Source: Liopterus haemorrhoidalis
Lineage: Eukaryota; Arthropoda; Insecta; Coleoptera; Dytiscidae
Length of the DNA stretch: 64,000 bases
Assembly (NCBI GenBank): GCA_963971575.1
Contig: OZ020620.1
Location: 42,942,924-43,006,923, forward strand
Direction of reading: 5' to 3'
Part shown: one piece after another, positions 1 to 10,663 of the stretch
How positions within the stretch are numbered: position 1 is the first letter of the stretch
Layout: every line of letters starts with the position of its first letter
The notes under the pieces: model-generated
The model's input: the letters and a program-made list of their open reading frames with translations, nothing else
Databases searched by the model: none
What the model was told of the DNA's origin: nothing
Position numbers and translations under genes: made by a program

Positions 1-156
1 TGGATTTGAAACAAGGCGGATCTCTCTATTGTATTTCGTTCCTTTAAATATACAGCGTACTATTGAAATTAACAAGTAAAGGTTAATATACTTAATTAAT
101 GTTTAGGTTATAAATAAGGTAAATACAGGAATGGTTGCATAAAAATCTAAAAACTA

Positions 157-528
157 CCCAGCAAACATTTTTATACGGGCCAGTACTGGTAAAGCACATA
201 CTCCCCGGCATTGAAAGTAATGGGCCAGTACCCCGGTGTCTCCGTGGCCGTTACTGGCCCATTGATGTATCAGTTGCCGGCCCAGCAACGGTAAAGTGCA
301 AAATAATCGCATTAGTTGCAAGATTTATTTCTGATGGTTTTAAGTAAAAAGTATGAGTGAAGAAGAGTGCTTATAAAATGCTGGTAAAGTACTTCGTATA
401 GGCGGAATGCGAAATACAAATGTGAAGTACATTATTAATACTGGCGTTGCACTTACTTTTGGTGCCAGTAATTTACCAGCATAAAAGCAGTTAGCCGGCA
501 TTCGGCCGTTAGTTGAATGTTTGCTGGG
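157..528. mobile_element. MITE with TA target duplication, about 370 bp
   Basis: The ends are perfect inverted repeats: cccagcaaacatt at 157-169 and its complement at 516-528, each flanked by TA (155-156 and 529-530). The inside is GC-richer than its surroundings and carries related words such as ccagtactggtaaag and ggcccagcaacggtaaag, so the subterminal parts are internally repetitive. There is no transposase. The TA flanks suggest mobilisation by a Tc1/mariner-type enzyme, but the superfamily is inferred. It sits just outside the hairpin end of the repeat at 545-1650. Confidence 0.75.
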
Positions 529-544
529 TACTATCTGTACTATC

Positions 545-1534
545 TAAAAAATTGATGTGAAGTGTGAATTTTCACACATTACAGGGTTTTGCAGGTATTT
601 AATAACTGAATGATGATTATTTGGGATGCCAAAACAAATTTTATGTCAAAATATTGTTTTATGAATTTTAATTCGAGTACCTAATACCATTACTTAAGTT
701 TCTAAATATGTGCAGTATTTTGTTTACATAGCAAGGTTCATTAAGATTTTGAAAAATGCGCCTATGGCTTCTATTGGTTGCTTAAATCATTAGCCCCGCC
801 CTCTGATTTCGTATACATCAAACAGAATTAAATTATAATTTCAACACTTCCCACTGGTTATTAAATTTACGCTTATAAAAATTAAATGCAACATTTACCA
901 AAATATAACTAGAAATTGACAAAATAATTTAAACAAAAGAAAACTGCAAAAAAAAACAAAAAAATTAAAATTGACAGGATTCGAACACTAGTTTGCAAGT
1001 TACCTGTTTAACAAATTAGAAAACCAATGACTAAACGCACATCGATATGAGCGCTGACGTGTAAACTTGGTTACATAGCGAATTAAATATTTAACATGTT
1101 TTGGTTAAAAACACAAAAAATGCATTATTTTCCGAAAACATAATCTGATCAAAAATTCCTATTGTACTATTCCGGTTCACATCAATATACATTACTTAGA
1201 ATTTTTTCAGATTTTTAGTTTAAACCATCTGGGCTACAGGGTGTGGGACAAAATTTTTTTTGCACAATTTTGACAAAAATCGCGTCAAAATAATTTATTT
1301 TGCAAAAATAAAATTTTGATCGTTAATCCACGTACTAAGGGCTTTCATTTGATACCCTACTCAGAATTTAAAAAAAATATTTTTTTTTTCGTAAAGCACA
1401 TATTTGTTTATATTTTTAGGGGGATATGTTTTTTAGATGTTTTAGTATTTTTTTTATGTGCGGGTCAAAAAGTTGTACAAGCATGCCAAATTTCAACTCT
1501 CTAGGTTTAGCCGTTTGGCTACAATTTTTACCGA

Positions 1535-1592
<58 letters not shown>

Positions 1593-1650
1593 TGACAGAC
1601 GACAAAATGACGGTATAAGGGTTTTTTGGTCATACCTACAAAACCCTAAA
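545..1650 (-). mobile_element. HTR repeat, full-length copy (hairpin-ended, Helentron/DINE-like)
   Basis: The left end carries gatgtgaagtgtgaatttt followed by the hairpin partner cacac, then agggttttgcaggtat. The right end carries the inverse of that last word (catacctacaaaaccct, 1631-1647). A (ACAG)n tract lies at 1541-1590 just inside the right end. A B-box-like stretch (caggattcgaaca, 975-987, read on minus) lies in the middle. Strand is given with the hairpin end as 3', as in Helitrons. Short inverted words at both ends, a microsatellite and an end hairpin are the recalled layout of non-autonomous Helentrons; that assignment is inference. No protein is encoded. Confidence 0.7.
1541..1594. 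repeat. (ACAG)n microsatellite inside the HTR repeat
   Basis: About twelve slightly impure ACAG units. The same tract occurs as GTCT at 26820-26890 and in short form at 15165-15172 and 50454-50470, always at the same place in the HTR repeat, so it is part of the element. Confidence 0.85.
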
Positions 1651-1980
1651 AATCAGCTGTGGCCACCACAGGACTGACCGCCATCACAAAGTACTTGTAT
1701 AAAATACATTCTAGCAGCAGAGTAGAAATAACTTGGCCCAATATTTTCTAACAGAGATATTATTTATCATGACTATGGAACCGGTACATATAAGTATGAA
1801 AAAAATCATTTTATCAAAAAATTTCTCAAATAAAAGCTGTTAGTTAAAAAAATTATTTTACAAAAGTTGCTATAAAAGCAATAACCAATAATTTTTATTT
1901 GAGACATATTTTGATAAAACAGCATAAATTAAACAAGTACTTTGTGATGGCGGTCGGTCCTGTGGTGGCCACAGCTGATT
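1651..1980. mobile_element. TIR element with 50-bp terminal repeats (aatcagctgtggcc family)
   Basis: The first 50 bases (starting aatcagctgtggccacca) return as the reverse complement at 1931-1980, with only scattered differences. The inside is AT-rich and non-coding. It directly abuts the end of the HTR repeat. Partial copies of the same family occur at about 8548-8670 and 38455-38520. No clear target duplication was found and no superfamily is assigned. Confidence 0.75.
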
Positions 1981-3382
1981 TTTTTAAATTAATGTAGTAA
2001 AATACTCTGTAAAGGTCCGGTACACTCACTTATTTAATATAAAGGTTCTGCAAATATTTCTAATAATTTCAATCATTTATAAAATTTATGATCATGTCTT
2101 TTCTGCTTTGCTTCTTGTTTTTTGGGTTTCTTACAAGATGGTACGATGCCCATTGGTGGTTTCCCCTTTTCATTGTGGTTTCCATTGTAGTTCTCTTCGT
2201 ATCAATTTTCCGAAGAATTTCCCAGTTCACAGAAACCATGCAATTCTTAAGAGCTATTGCAAAGCGAAACACTTTGATAAAAACCAATTTATTCTATTTG
2301 ACTCGTTAATTTGAATAATTATAATAATCTTTTTTCTTGTTTTTATTAGCAACATAATAAATAATAATAATTATTATAAAGTTATTTTTCGTCTTTCATT
2401 CACGATTACTAAACTTTTCCTAAAACATTTGCTTCAACAGACTTAACAATCTTTAATTTTACACTTGTAATAAATTTAAGTTTAATTGGAGAATTTAATA
2501 ATAGTTTTAGACACAAGAACACTTTCCAAAACAGTATGTCTAATTATACTTCCTATAAAAGTTACCAAATTCGAAGGAAAGAAGTGAAATTGTTAACATT
2601 TTCAAGAAAAAATTTAATGAGAAATTGTAATTGTTAAACATAGATCAACTGTTAACTTATATTGAAATGAAATTTTTACATAATTTTTGTTTAATTACAA
2701 TAAATTATATGCTTCATAATTTTAATTGTAGGTATTAAAAAGACTTGAATTTATTGAATATTTTAGGTTAATTGAAATTTCCTTTCTTGGTAACCAAATG
2801 TTTGACAGCCTATAACAAATATACACTTTTCTAAAAATTATTCGCGTGTACTTTTACTTTTCCGGGTTAACGGGATTGTTGAAAGTAAAAGTGGTAAACA
2901 TGTGAATAACTGTTTTTAACTTATGAGTTATGGATTTTGCTGATGAGTCGTGCAAGTAACTAACATAGATTGCAATATGCAAAGTAGGAAAAATTTGTAC
3001 ATCATGACTTTACAATCACGTCTTGTTTCACATTTTTCCTGTTTAAACAACTTTGAAAAACATTATGACAGAAAATGTGATAGTAGGAGCACGCGTGCAC
3101 CTGGAATGGGGGGGGGCTTAGGCTTGATGCCAACACTCAAAAAGCGCATTAACGGCCGAGAGTTCCAGTTGCTAATAAACTGTCCAATAAATTTATTAGA
3201 AACATAATTTTGTTTCCGAGAGTTCCACCCCGAAATAGTTATTAGGTTGGTTATAAATAGGCTTATTTGTCTAATAACTTATAGGCAACATGAAGTGCTT
3301 AATAAACTGACATATATCCTATCGCAAAATGTGTTAATATTTCAATTTTAATTGAAAAACAGTTCAATTTTAAAAGAATATA
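1981..3382. other. No recognisable gene; AT-rich spacer
   Basis: No mobile-element end or conserved domain is visible. Overlapping small frames at 2069-2310 lie on both strands. The minus strand also has a 43-codon frame there ending in a lysine-rich tail, unrecognised. A poly-G run occurs near 3110. Confidence 0.5.
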
Positions 3383-3622
3383 CATTATTATTTATTTATT
3401 TTATCGGCCTATTTCTGCAACGAGGCTAATCGCCGATGTCAGGGGGGGAGCTCCTACACCTGGATGAGGGGTAAATGATTGTTAAAATGGGAGTATTTTA
3501 AACATATTAGTCTCACCCGAATAATATCACCAATGGAGAATCGGACTACCGACCGCACAATCCAGACTGTTTTCACCAGTCCAAACTGCACGACTTAATG
3601 CGCTCGGCCACTCCGTTGGCTA
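3383..3622 (-). mobile_element. tRNA-derived SINE
   Basis: On the minus strand the sequence starts near 3620 with ccaacggagtggccgagcgc, an A-box-like stretch resembling the D-arm of tRNA-Ser/Leu. A B-box-like tagtccgattctcc follows about 70 bases on. The body then runs to an A/T-rich (TTTA)n-like tail at 3383-3400. It cannot form a normal cloverleaf, so it is read as a SINE rather than a tRNA gene. Confidence 0.6.
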
Positions 3623-3839
3623 AAAGAATATACAAATGTGTAGTTTTTATACATCCATGTTTTTTCTATAATGGTGATTTTAGTGTTTTATTTACATTTT
3701 TGTTGTATTTTGACGAAATCGACGATCTGTTTGGATGAATTTATAAATTATATACAACCGTTTTTAGAATATTTTGGGCATTTATTGTAAATGTGATACA
3801 TAAAGAACAATATATAAATATATATTTTTAAATAAACAT

Positions 3840-3990
3840 TGCCTTTTATTATCAAAAAACTGTTGATTTTGATGTGATTATAGACCAATATTCCTAGACT
3901 TCCAGTATTATGTTGGATTCTTACAATTATTAAATACCTACAAAACCCTGAAATGTGTGAAAAATCACACTTCACATCAATTTTTGTTTT
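3840..3990 (+). mobile_element. HTR repeat, subfamily B 3' end
   Basis: The body ttgattttgatgtgattata and ccagtattatgttgg is followed by aaatacctacaaaaccctg and the hairpin end. The same body occurs at 17790-17935 and 47764-47935, so it is a second subfamily sharing only the hairpin end with the longer HTR copies. Confidence 0.6.
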
Positions 3991-4074
3991 AAATTTATTA
4001 TTTACAGTTAAATTTTTTACATATACAATAAAATATACATAGGTATCATTATAAATTACATTCACATTCTTATA

Positions 4075-4864
4075 CCATGAGTTCAAAAAGAAATTACATA
4101 AGGGTTGGCTATGCAAAAATAAAATAATGTCTACTGCAAGCTTTAGAATTAATTAACTGTCATCACTGTTCTTATTGTCATAATACCCTTTTCACACTAG
4201 AACTTTAAGACGAGTGAACTTAAAGTTCACCGATGTTTAACATCGGTATGCTTTCACACTTGCTGTTTAAATCTCCGGTGCTGTCATCAGCTACAGTAAT
4301 TTTGTCCTTAAGTTACCGTCATGAAATTACCAGTTTTGAACTGTCTGCGCAGACGCACATTTTGAATTATTATAAACAAATATGGATATTTAATTTCATT
4401 CTATAATAAAGACACTACAATAAAGAATATATTACACCTGTATTAACATGTAAGTCGATACATTTTATCTCAATTATTGTAGCTCTGTATTTTATTAAAC
4501 ACATTATTAAAATAAATAATTTTATTATAACAATAAGTATAAACTTCTTATAACGGCGATATAATACAGTATTCTTGTTTATGATAATATAAAATGTTGA
4601 CAGCACAAATTCAAAGAGTATTTTTTTATATTAGAAATTAAGTTGGCAATGCGGACGATGTTTAAGACGCAGATATCATCGCTTGTATTTAGACAAGGCC
4701 ATACGGTTTCACATTAGCGTTTAAAGATACATTCACTTTAACATCCGATCTTAAAGTTCTAGTGTGAAAAGGGTATAAGTTTATACCGTTATATAAAGCT
4801 TGCAGTAGACATTATTTTATTTTTTCATAGCCAACCCTTATGTAATATCTTTTTAAAGTCATGG
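4075..4864. mobile_element. MITE (about 200 bp) split by a second MITE
   Basis: Outer terminal inverted repeats start ccatgagttcaaaaag at 4075 and end with the inverse at 4864. TA flanks both ends (4073-4074 and 4865-4866). The arms match for about 70 bases, including taagggttggctatg. A complete second MITE (4186-4773) sits between them. Without it the outer element is about 200 bp. Confidence 0.75.
4186..4773 (-). mobile_element. MITE, CCCTTTTCACACTAG family, copy 1
   Basis: Ends are cccttttcacactagaac and its inverse, flanked by TA (4184-4185 and 4774-4775). A second copy lies in the opposite orientation at 32068-32665. Both contain the same 63-codon reading frame (4415-4606 minus; 32245-32436 plus) with identical translation, although most of it is simple AT-rich sequence. 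No transposase motif is visible. Confidence 0.8.
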
Positions 4865-4879
4865 TATTAGCTTTATTTT

Positions 4880-5185
4880 TATAAAAGACCGAAAAGATTC
4901 CAGAATTTCTTGATTGTGAGTAGCCAATAAGGTCGAAACGTTAAGAGGGAATTGAATGCTCAAGTTGACAGGCTTTTCTAGATCGGTTCTTAAGTGACCA
5001 GGAAAAAATTAAATGATTTAGATCTCCAATTACGTTGTTCTCACAGATGCAAAAGGGGCTACTTCGCATATTAATTTTTTATGTAGATTAATGAAGATGA
5101 TATGGTTATGATTGAATTTAAGGCGGCAAAGAAATAAAATATCTGTTTTGAATAGCGTTGAACCATTGATTTAGAGGTAGAGAAG
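4880..5185 (-). pseudogene. Non-LTR retrotransposon, ORF2 C-terminal remnant (Jockey/CR1-like)
   Basis: Read on the minus strand in shifting frames, the sequence gives RLKFNHNHIIFINLH, then CPFCICEN and GDLNHLIF. This is the pattern of the Cys/His region after the reverse transcriptase of Jockey- or CR1-like elements (CxC followed by DLNHxxF). Stops and frameshifts make it non-functional. Only the tail is present; no RT palm motif was found next to it. Confidence 0.5.
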
Positions 5186-5970
5186 GATGAATTTATTCGT
5201 AATGTGAGCTCTAGATGTGAACTAGGTGCGAAATAAAACAGAACCTGACACATTTGTTGAATTTTTTTTTCCATTTTGTTTCTTAGCATTGTGGACTTAA
5301 GTTTTCGTTTTCTCTTATTTCTAAAAACGTATCCTTTTGTTGTAATTCTGTTTTGGTGTGGATTTGACATAACGAAGAAAATGAAAATAAAATCTGGGAT
5401 TTTCTGATTATAAAATTTTTGTGACATTATGATTCTATAGCTTCAATGAGCGTTGCTACTTTTCTCTATCTTGAGCCATTAAATATTAATAAAATAGCGA
5501 TTAAGCAAATAAAGGACGATAGCGTAATTATTATAATTTTTAGTGGGAAAATAGAAGAATTAATTTTACAATCAAATTTTCATTTAAATGTATTTATTAA
5601 ATTAATATTAAATACCAAGGTTGCAATTTTCTATATATGCTTTTTAATTACACTTAAGTAATTTTTATTTTAGCACATTTAATTTTATGTTATTTTTAAA
5701 AGGAATTCTCGGTAATTAAATGTTACAGTTTCAATATAAAGATGTTACATTTATTTTATTATATAAGCAATCAAGGTAGGATTAAGTCTTAAATCAGAAG
5801 GACTGGGCAGTTTCTACTAGATAGTTTTTCATTAATCGTTTATGGTTCAATTCGTGGATATCAAGAAGATGCTTGGTGCTACGATTTATCTGTTGCCTCA
5901 GGCGGCGACAGAATTCTTAATAAGTTGCTTCTCTTTCTGAGAAAATCGAATATTTACGTTTATATTTGAA
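5186..5970. other. No recognisable gene; AT-rich spacer
   Basis: Small frames at 5071-5427 (minus) and 5446-5661 (plus) show no known motif and have AT-driven composition. No terminal repeats were found. Confidence 0.45.
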
Positions 5971-6440
5971 CTAGCTGCCCCGTCCGGCTGCGATCGGGAA
6001 CAATTCGTTATTATTGACCTCCAAATTTTTGGAACTTGTAACAAACTTACTCGTAATTAGGTACCAGAACAGAAGACATTACTATAAACATGTGAATTAT
6101 AGTGAACAGGACTACTTATCTGAGGGCCACTTTATAAACTAAATATTTAGTTTTACTTGCCAACGTTATAGACTCTTTCTTATTTTTACTATTAGACGCT
6201 AGCAGATAAAAGTTATTGCTAGAACTAACACGTGAACAGGGTACATATAATTGCTTATGCGAGAAGCATTAACTCCGCAAATCAAGCTAGCAACGCAAGC
6301 CAGCTATCTTCAGTGATTTATTAATAGGCATAGCAAAACAAATTCTGATAGGAATTTGGAAGCACTTGGACTAAAGCGATAAAATTGCGAGAATCATCAA
6401 GAGCCTCTTTAAAAACAATGTTTTTAGTTGTACTATTGGG
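5971..6440 (-). mobile_element. Helitron: Pif1-type helicase C-terminal remnant and 3' terminus
   Basis: On the minus strand, broken frames encode FAMPINKS, CFSHKQLYVPCSRVSSSNN and TKYLVYKVAL, matching the final helicase motif of Helitron RepHel proteins (KSQGQ..., QLYVACSRV). After a short 3' UTR comes a GC-rich hairpin region (5979-5998) and then CTAG at 5971-5974 followed by T. That is the canonical Helitron 3' end. Stops and a small deletion at KSQGQS mark it as dead. Upstream (about 6380-6440) TKNIVFKEAL repeats the helicase tail, suggesting two joined copies. Confidence 0.75.
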
Positions 6441-6450
6441 TACTAGCAGG

Positions 6451-7360
6451 CAGTGGCGTAGCGTGGTATTCCTGCGCCCGGGGACAACCAGGTAAATCAG
6501 CGCCCATAATTGAAAATCACCTTATAGTTCTTAATTTTGGCGCCCCCTGAATGGCGGCGCCCAGGTAATTTGTCCCCCTTGCCCCTCATCGCTCTGCCAC
6601 TGAGAAGAACCTACAAGAAACTTAAGAGATGTATAGTTAAAAGTTATAAAATAATGTTATGTCTATACTTTACTAAAAAAAACTAATAATAATAAAGTCA
6701 TAAAAATTCATAAGTACTGCGAACAAAGTAAGATTAACATACGACAGATATTTTAAATATTTTGTAGTAATAATTGTTATTAACTTCATAAAATATTATA
6801 ATTTGAGGCCAATATTATTTTAAAAAAATATTTAATAAAATCTTGACTAAGTATGAAAGATAAATACAAGTAAAATAAAATATAGCTACCGAAAAATTAG
6901 CTAGATTTAAAATATTAATTAAAACAACAACTTATTTGCTACATTTATATGTAATAACAAATTAAGTTAAGTATAAACCAGTGGTGGAATTCTGATGGTT
7001 CGAAACGACAGTTATCGTCTTTATTTTTTCGTCTTTCAGTATATGTAGAATAATATTTGAACCCGAACTGATCTTTGTTTAAAAAAAAAACGCCATCAGC
7101 AATCATCCATTGTGGATGTGTCATTTGTTTATGAGTAGAATGGCGGCCCTTTATGCTGAATGAGGGCGCCAAAATCATGCTTCCCAACTGGTTTGTAATG
7201 AAGATATTTGTGCTCCAAAATTCAATCTTGCAAACGTATTTGGGATACATTAGTTTACATCAAAATAAAATTAAATAATCAGTTTTAATACTCATTTTGG
7301 CGCCCCCTAAAGTGGCGCCCGGGACATATGTCCCCCCCTGCCCCCCTAGCTATGCCACTG
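6451..7360. mobile_element. Non-autonomous hAT element (CAGTGGCGTAGC ends)
   Basis: The left end is cagtggcgtagc (6451-6462) and the right end gctatgccactg (7349-7360). The flanking 8-mers are ctagcagg (6443-6450) and ctagcaga (7361-7368), a 7/8 target duplication of hAT size. A second, similar right end (cgctctgccactg, 6590-6602) lies inside, so the element looks like a composite of two relatives. A 101-codon minus-strand frame (6945-7250) has no recognised domain. Confidence 0.75.
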
Positions 7361-7388
7361 CTAGCAGATGAGGATTAGACAAATCCTT

Positions 7389-7740
7389 GTCACACAGCAA
7401 TTTCAATAAACGAGTTTTTGGCCAGTAAAAACATTCCTGTGGCTCCTCAGCCTCCTTATTCGCCTGACTTGAGTCCCTGTGACTTTTTTCTCTTCCTAAG
7501 ATTGAAAAATCACCTCAAGGGAAATCATTTTGGGACACTCGAAATCATTCAAACGTCCGTAACCGACCAGCCGAAAACTATTCCAGTATCCGAGTTCCAG
7601 CACTGCTATAAGGCTTGGAAGAACGGTCTCCAGCGCTGTGGCTTCCCAAGGAAATTATTTTGAGGGAAACAATATTGAATTGTAGTTCTATACGAATAAA
7701 AAATTAAAAATCAGTCCGGTTACTTAATTTACATACCTCG
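7389..7740 (+). pseudogene. Mariner (mellifera-like) transposase C-terminal fragment with 3' TIR
   Basis: The frame at 7418-7663 encodes SKNIPVAPQPPYSPDLSPCD followed by FFLFLRLKNHLKG, the block around the third catalytic aspartate of mariner (DD34D) transposases. It ends in a short C-terminal tail. The 3' TIR (ccggttacttaatttacata) ends at 7740 next to TA. It matches the better-preserved relative at 54233-55125. The 5' half is missing; the hAT element ends 29 bases upstream. Confidence 0.8.
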
Positions 7741-8545
7741 TATATCGTTCACCTATCTCTCGCCCACCTTATACATAAGACCTAATTAAAAAATCTTGTA
7801 AACACCTTCATATATATGCAATTATTTGACAACCTTTCCGCAACAGCTAACAGGTAAATTAAGCACGCTACTCAGTGATTATGATTATTTTCACTAAGCA
7901 TAAACTATAATATAATGACCTAGAGAAACTGTAACAAATATGCATAAGGCGATATGACATTTTTGCTCATAGATACACAATTACAAGTGTTCCGACCACA
8001 TAGTTACCGCTCCAGGCTTAGTGAACGGTGCTATATTATAACACTAATGTACAGGTTCGTACTTGTGTTCGGTGTTTGCGTAACATGTAAGATTGTAATG
8101 AATTTAATAATTTACATATAAAAGTTATAAATGCTATTTGGAAAAGCAAAGCAATTAGAAAGGATTATATTACTCCGGTAAAAATTATAAATATTTAAAG
8201 AAATTCGAATAACATGCACTTTTTATTTATGATTGATGTTGCGAATTCTTTTTTTTTTTCCGGGTATATTTCTATTCTAATTTTAATATAATTATTTTTA
8301 TTATGAAATCAAAAACTTAATTAAACCACTAATTCGTTGCATTTTGCACTTGGTCCTATCTTCAATACAACTACTCAGCCACCATATTCATCTTTTAAGT
8401 GTCAGATCTTCAACGTGTCTTCAATACCCTCTAGACCTAGGGATAGGTTCGATATATTTTAGACATCGTTGTTTGGGTCCGATATTTTGTTTCTCTCAAT
8501 TTTTCTACTAAAAAATAAAACTAAAATCTAATAATATATAATAAA
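7741..8545. other. No recognisable gene; AT-rich spacer
   Basis: No end sequences, long frames or conserved motifs were seen apart from a T run near 8250. Confidence 0.45.
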
Positions 8546-8547
8546 AA

Positions 8548-8670
8548 TAAGCTATGGCCACCACAGGACCGACCGCCATCACAAACTACTTGTTTAATTT
8601 ATGCTGCTTTATCAAAAAATGTCTCAAATAAAAGTTAGTTATTGCTCTTATAACAACTTTTGTTAATTTT
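8548..8670. mobile_element. Partial copy of the aatcagctgtggcc TIR family
   Basis: agctatggccaccacagg and the next ~110 bases match one end of the element at 1651-1980 (including atgctgctttatcaaaaa). The opposite TIR is absent. Confidence 0.65.
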
Positions 8671-8689
8671 TTTTTTTCTAAATATTTCT

Positions 8690-8965
8690 CTGTTGTGAAA
8701 TATTCGCAAAAATCTGAAAACTGACACGAGTAAACTCCCATTTCTAGTTAACCGATTTTTACCAAAAATTGATCAACTCGTGCCATTTATGTCAAAAGCT
8801 TAAATATGAAGTTTCATAAAAATCCTTTCAGCCAAATTTGATCTGCACGTGTACACGGAACGACAGACAGACGGACAGGCAGACAGACCGACAGACATCA
8901 TGCTAAAAATAGTCAAAACGTTACGTAGGGACTTCAACTCGCTAGATTTTTTAGTGCTAAAAGTG
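8690..8965 (-). mobile_element. SINE-like repeat with GACA tract, partial
   Basis: Contains ctgcacgtgtacac, a GACA tract (about 8862-8897) and catcatgctaaaaatagtc. The same series occurs in reverse at 38200-38375, where the element also has its tRNA-like head. This copy lacks the head. Confidence 0.6.
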
Positions 8966-9054
8966 TACGGTAATTGGTTCTAATCGCTCCAAATTTCCTG
9001 TTCATAGTGGAAGTCATTTTCATTCTCCAAACGATTTCTTTCCAGATTCTAAAT

Positions 9055-9090
9055 TATGGACCTCAAGTCAACAAACACTTGAGGTCCATA
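9055..9090. repeat. Perfect 14-bp hairpin
   Basis: tatggacctcaagt and its exact complement are separated by an 8-base loop, caacaaac. It does not coincide with a recognised element end. Confidence 0.9.
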
Positions 9091-9119
9091 TTCGTACACT
9101 GTTCTTGGCCGAAGATGTC

Positions 9120-9196
9120 CGTAAACGATGCGTGTCACCCAGAATGTCTTGGCGTGTCACCCGTGACACGCGTGTCATACGTTCGCCATCACTGCT
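9120..9196 (-). mobile_element. hAT element end (CAGTGATGGCGAAC type)
   Basis: The last bases, gttcgccatcactg, are the inverse of a widespread hAT terminal sequence. Inside it lies the gtgtcacccgtgacac palindrome typical of this group as recalled. The other end was not found. Confidence 0.5.
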
Positions 9197-9221
9197 CTAG
9201 ACAGAAAAACTGCTATCTTTC

Positions 9222-9275
9222 AAGAGAGGCCTATATCCCAGCAGCGGATTAGAACTGCTAATGGATGATGATGAT
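9222..9275 (+). mobile_element. LINE 3' tail (RTE-like), fragment
   Basis: gaggcctatatcccagcag followed by ggatgatgatgat resembles the recalled 3' end of arthropod RTE-like elements (short coding end, then an ATG/ATGA tail). Only the tail is present. Confidence 0.4.
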
Positions 9276-9848
9276 CTTGTCTATGAATACACGATAGAAC
9301 TTCTGTCAACTGATCTTATCATCTTTAACAGACGCAATATTTTTACTTACACCGTATTGTAAATGTATCAATTTGTTTAAAATGAAAGAGTTAAAATTAA
9401 CACTTCATTAAATTCTATTATTTGTTTATTTGAATATTTTAGAATGCGTTTTTGCAATATCTATGAATGAATTACATATATGTCTGTAAGACACGCGGCC
9501 CACTACTCATTGCCGAAAGTTCAAATGTTGTCCAAACTATAAATGATTCGGTAAAACCAAAACAACTTTAGTTTTTTATTCAAATATTTCATCCTAATAT
9601 AAAAAGAAGAGTTTAAAATTATGATTCTAGGACATGCGATAAATTGTGTAATTTATATCTTTCTTCTTAATAATTAAATGCTAATTCAAATTTCTCGTGA
9701 CATTTAAATTATCATAGGTGAATTAAAATTATGCCAAATTTGATAGTTAAAATTTTTTAATATAAATATTTTTATTCCTGCAACTTCTTAATAATGGCAC
9801 AATCAATTCTATGTAGTACTCTTTACAAAAACAGTACTGGTTACCGAA
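9276..9848. other. No recognisable gene; AT-rich spacer
   Basis: Nothing supported in either strand. Confidence 0.45.
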
Positions 9849-10020
9849 GGGATTTGTAGGTATTACCAAAAAACCCTTATAAGTTCAACCTGTTTGAACA
9901 GTAAAAATTGTGACGAAACGGCTCGACCTACAGAAATTTGGCATGCATATACAGTTCTTTAACCTGCATATATAAAAATTGCTGAGACTTTAAAAACTAC
10001 ATTGCCTGAAAAATATTTTT
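9849..10020 (+). mobile_element. HTR repeat, 5' end fragment
   Basis: gatttgtaggtattacc, aaaaaacccttataa and aaatttggcatgcatata correspond to the microsatellite-side end of the HTR copies, here without a GACA tract and more diverged. Confidence 0.65.
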
Positions 10021-10062
10021 AAAAAAATGAATTTAACGAAAAAATAAATATATTTATAGGTA

Positions 10063-10640
10063 CGAGGGCTACCTTTTAAGTTTTTGCTAAAACTCCTTGT
10101 GAAGAAGACCCAAATAGTGGATTGTTCCTTAATTTCCGGTTCATATGAATAAATCCAAGTTTCGTCACCTGTAATGATATTGTATTTTGCAGTGCCTAGG
10201 TTGAATTTTTTTAGTCATCCTTTACACCAATCAACATGAGCCTTTTTTTGGGCTTCGGTCAAATTATGCGGAATCTGAATTAACAGATCTTTTTCACAGT
10301 TAAATGTTCAGGCAAACTCGAATGTATTGCAGTCTGCGATATGCCAAAGGATGCCTCTATCACATGGTAAGTCACATGCCGATCATCTTCAATCATTTTG
10401 CGCACAGCATCGATATTTTTTTGAATTACAACCGATTTTGGTCGACTTTCACGTGATTCATCATTGATGGACGAACGACCACGACCAAACTCTGCAAACC
10501 AATTGTAAAAAGTCTTTTCTGATGGTGCTTCATTACCAAAAGTTGAACGAACCGAATCTATGCATTGTTGTTGAGTTAGGCCTTTAATAAAATCATAAAA
10601 AATCATGCAACGAAAACCTTCACGATTTAAAAGGAACACG
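10063..10640 (-). pseudogene. Mariner (irritans-like), deletion derivative
   Basis: The minus-strand frame (10280-10663) gives REGFRCMIFYDF, TQQQCIDSVRSTFGNEAPSE and KTFYNWFAEFGRGRSS, the paired helix-turn-helix DNA-binding domain of mariner. After a stop, other frames continue with PHNLTEAQKKAHVDWCKG and ITGDETWIYSYEPE, which includes the first catalytic aspartate. The sequence then jumps to the 3' TIR (tacgagggctacctttt, from 10061). The rest of the catalytic domain is deleted and the 5' TIR is missing. The first 11 residues of the long frame are not mariner-like and probably come from flanking DNA. Confidence 0.85.
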
Positions 10641-10663
10641 ACAGGAACCCTTGGGTGTTTCAT

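Noticed and set aside
1426..1677. Reading frames over the GACA/GTCT tracts (also 26788-27009 and 26811-26999)
   Set aside because: The Thr/Asp/Arg/Gln or Cys/Leu/Ser/Val repeats come from the microsatellite inside a non-coding repeat, and the same frame appears in several copies for that reason.
3748..4116. 122-codon minus-strand frame
   Set aside because: AT-driven frame crossing the HTR subfamily-B end and the outer MITE arm.
6945..7250. 101-codon frame inside the hAT element as a captured gene
   Set aside because: No domain or splice sites recognised; not enough to call a gene without a search.
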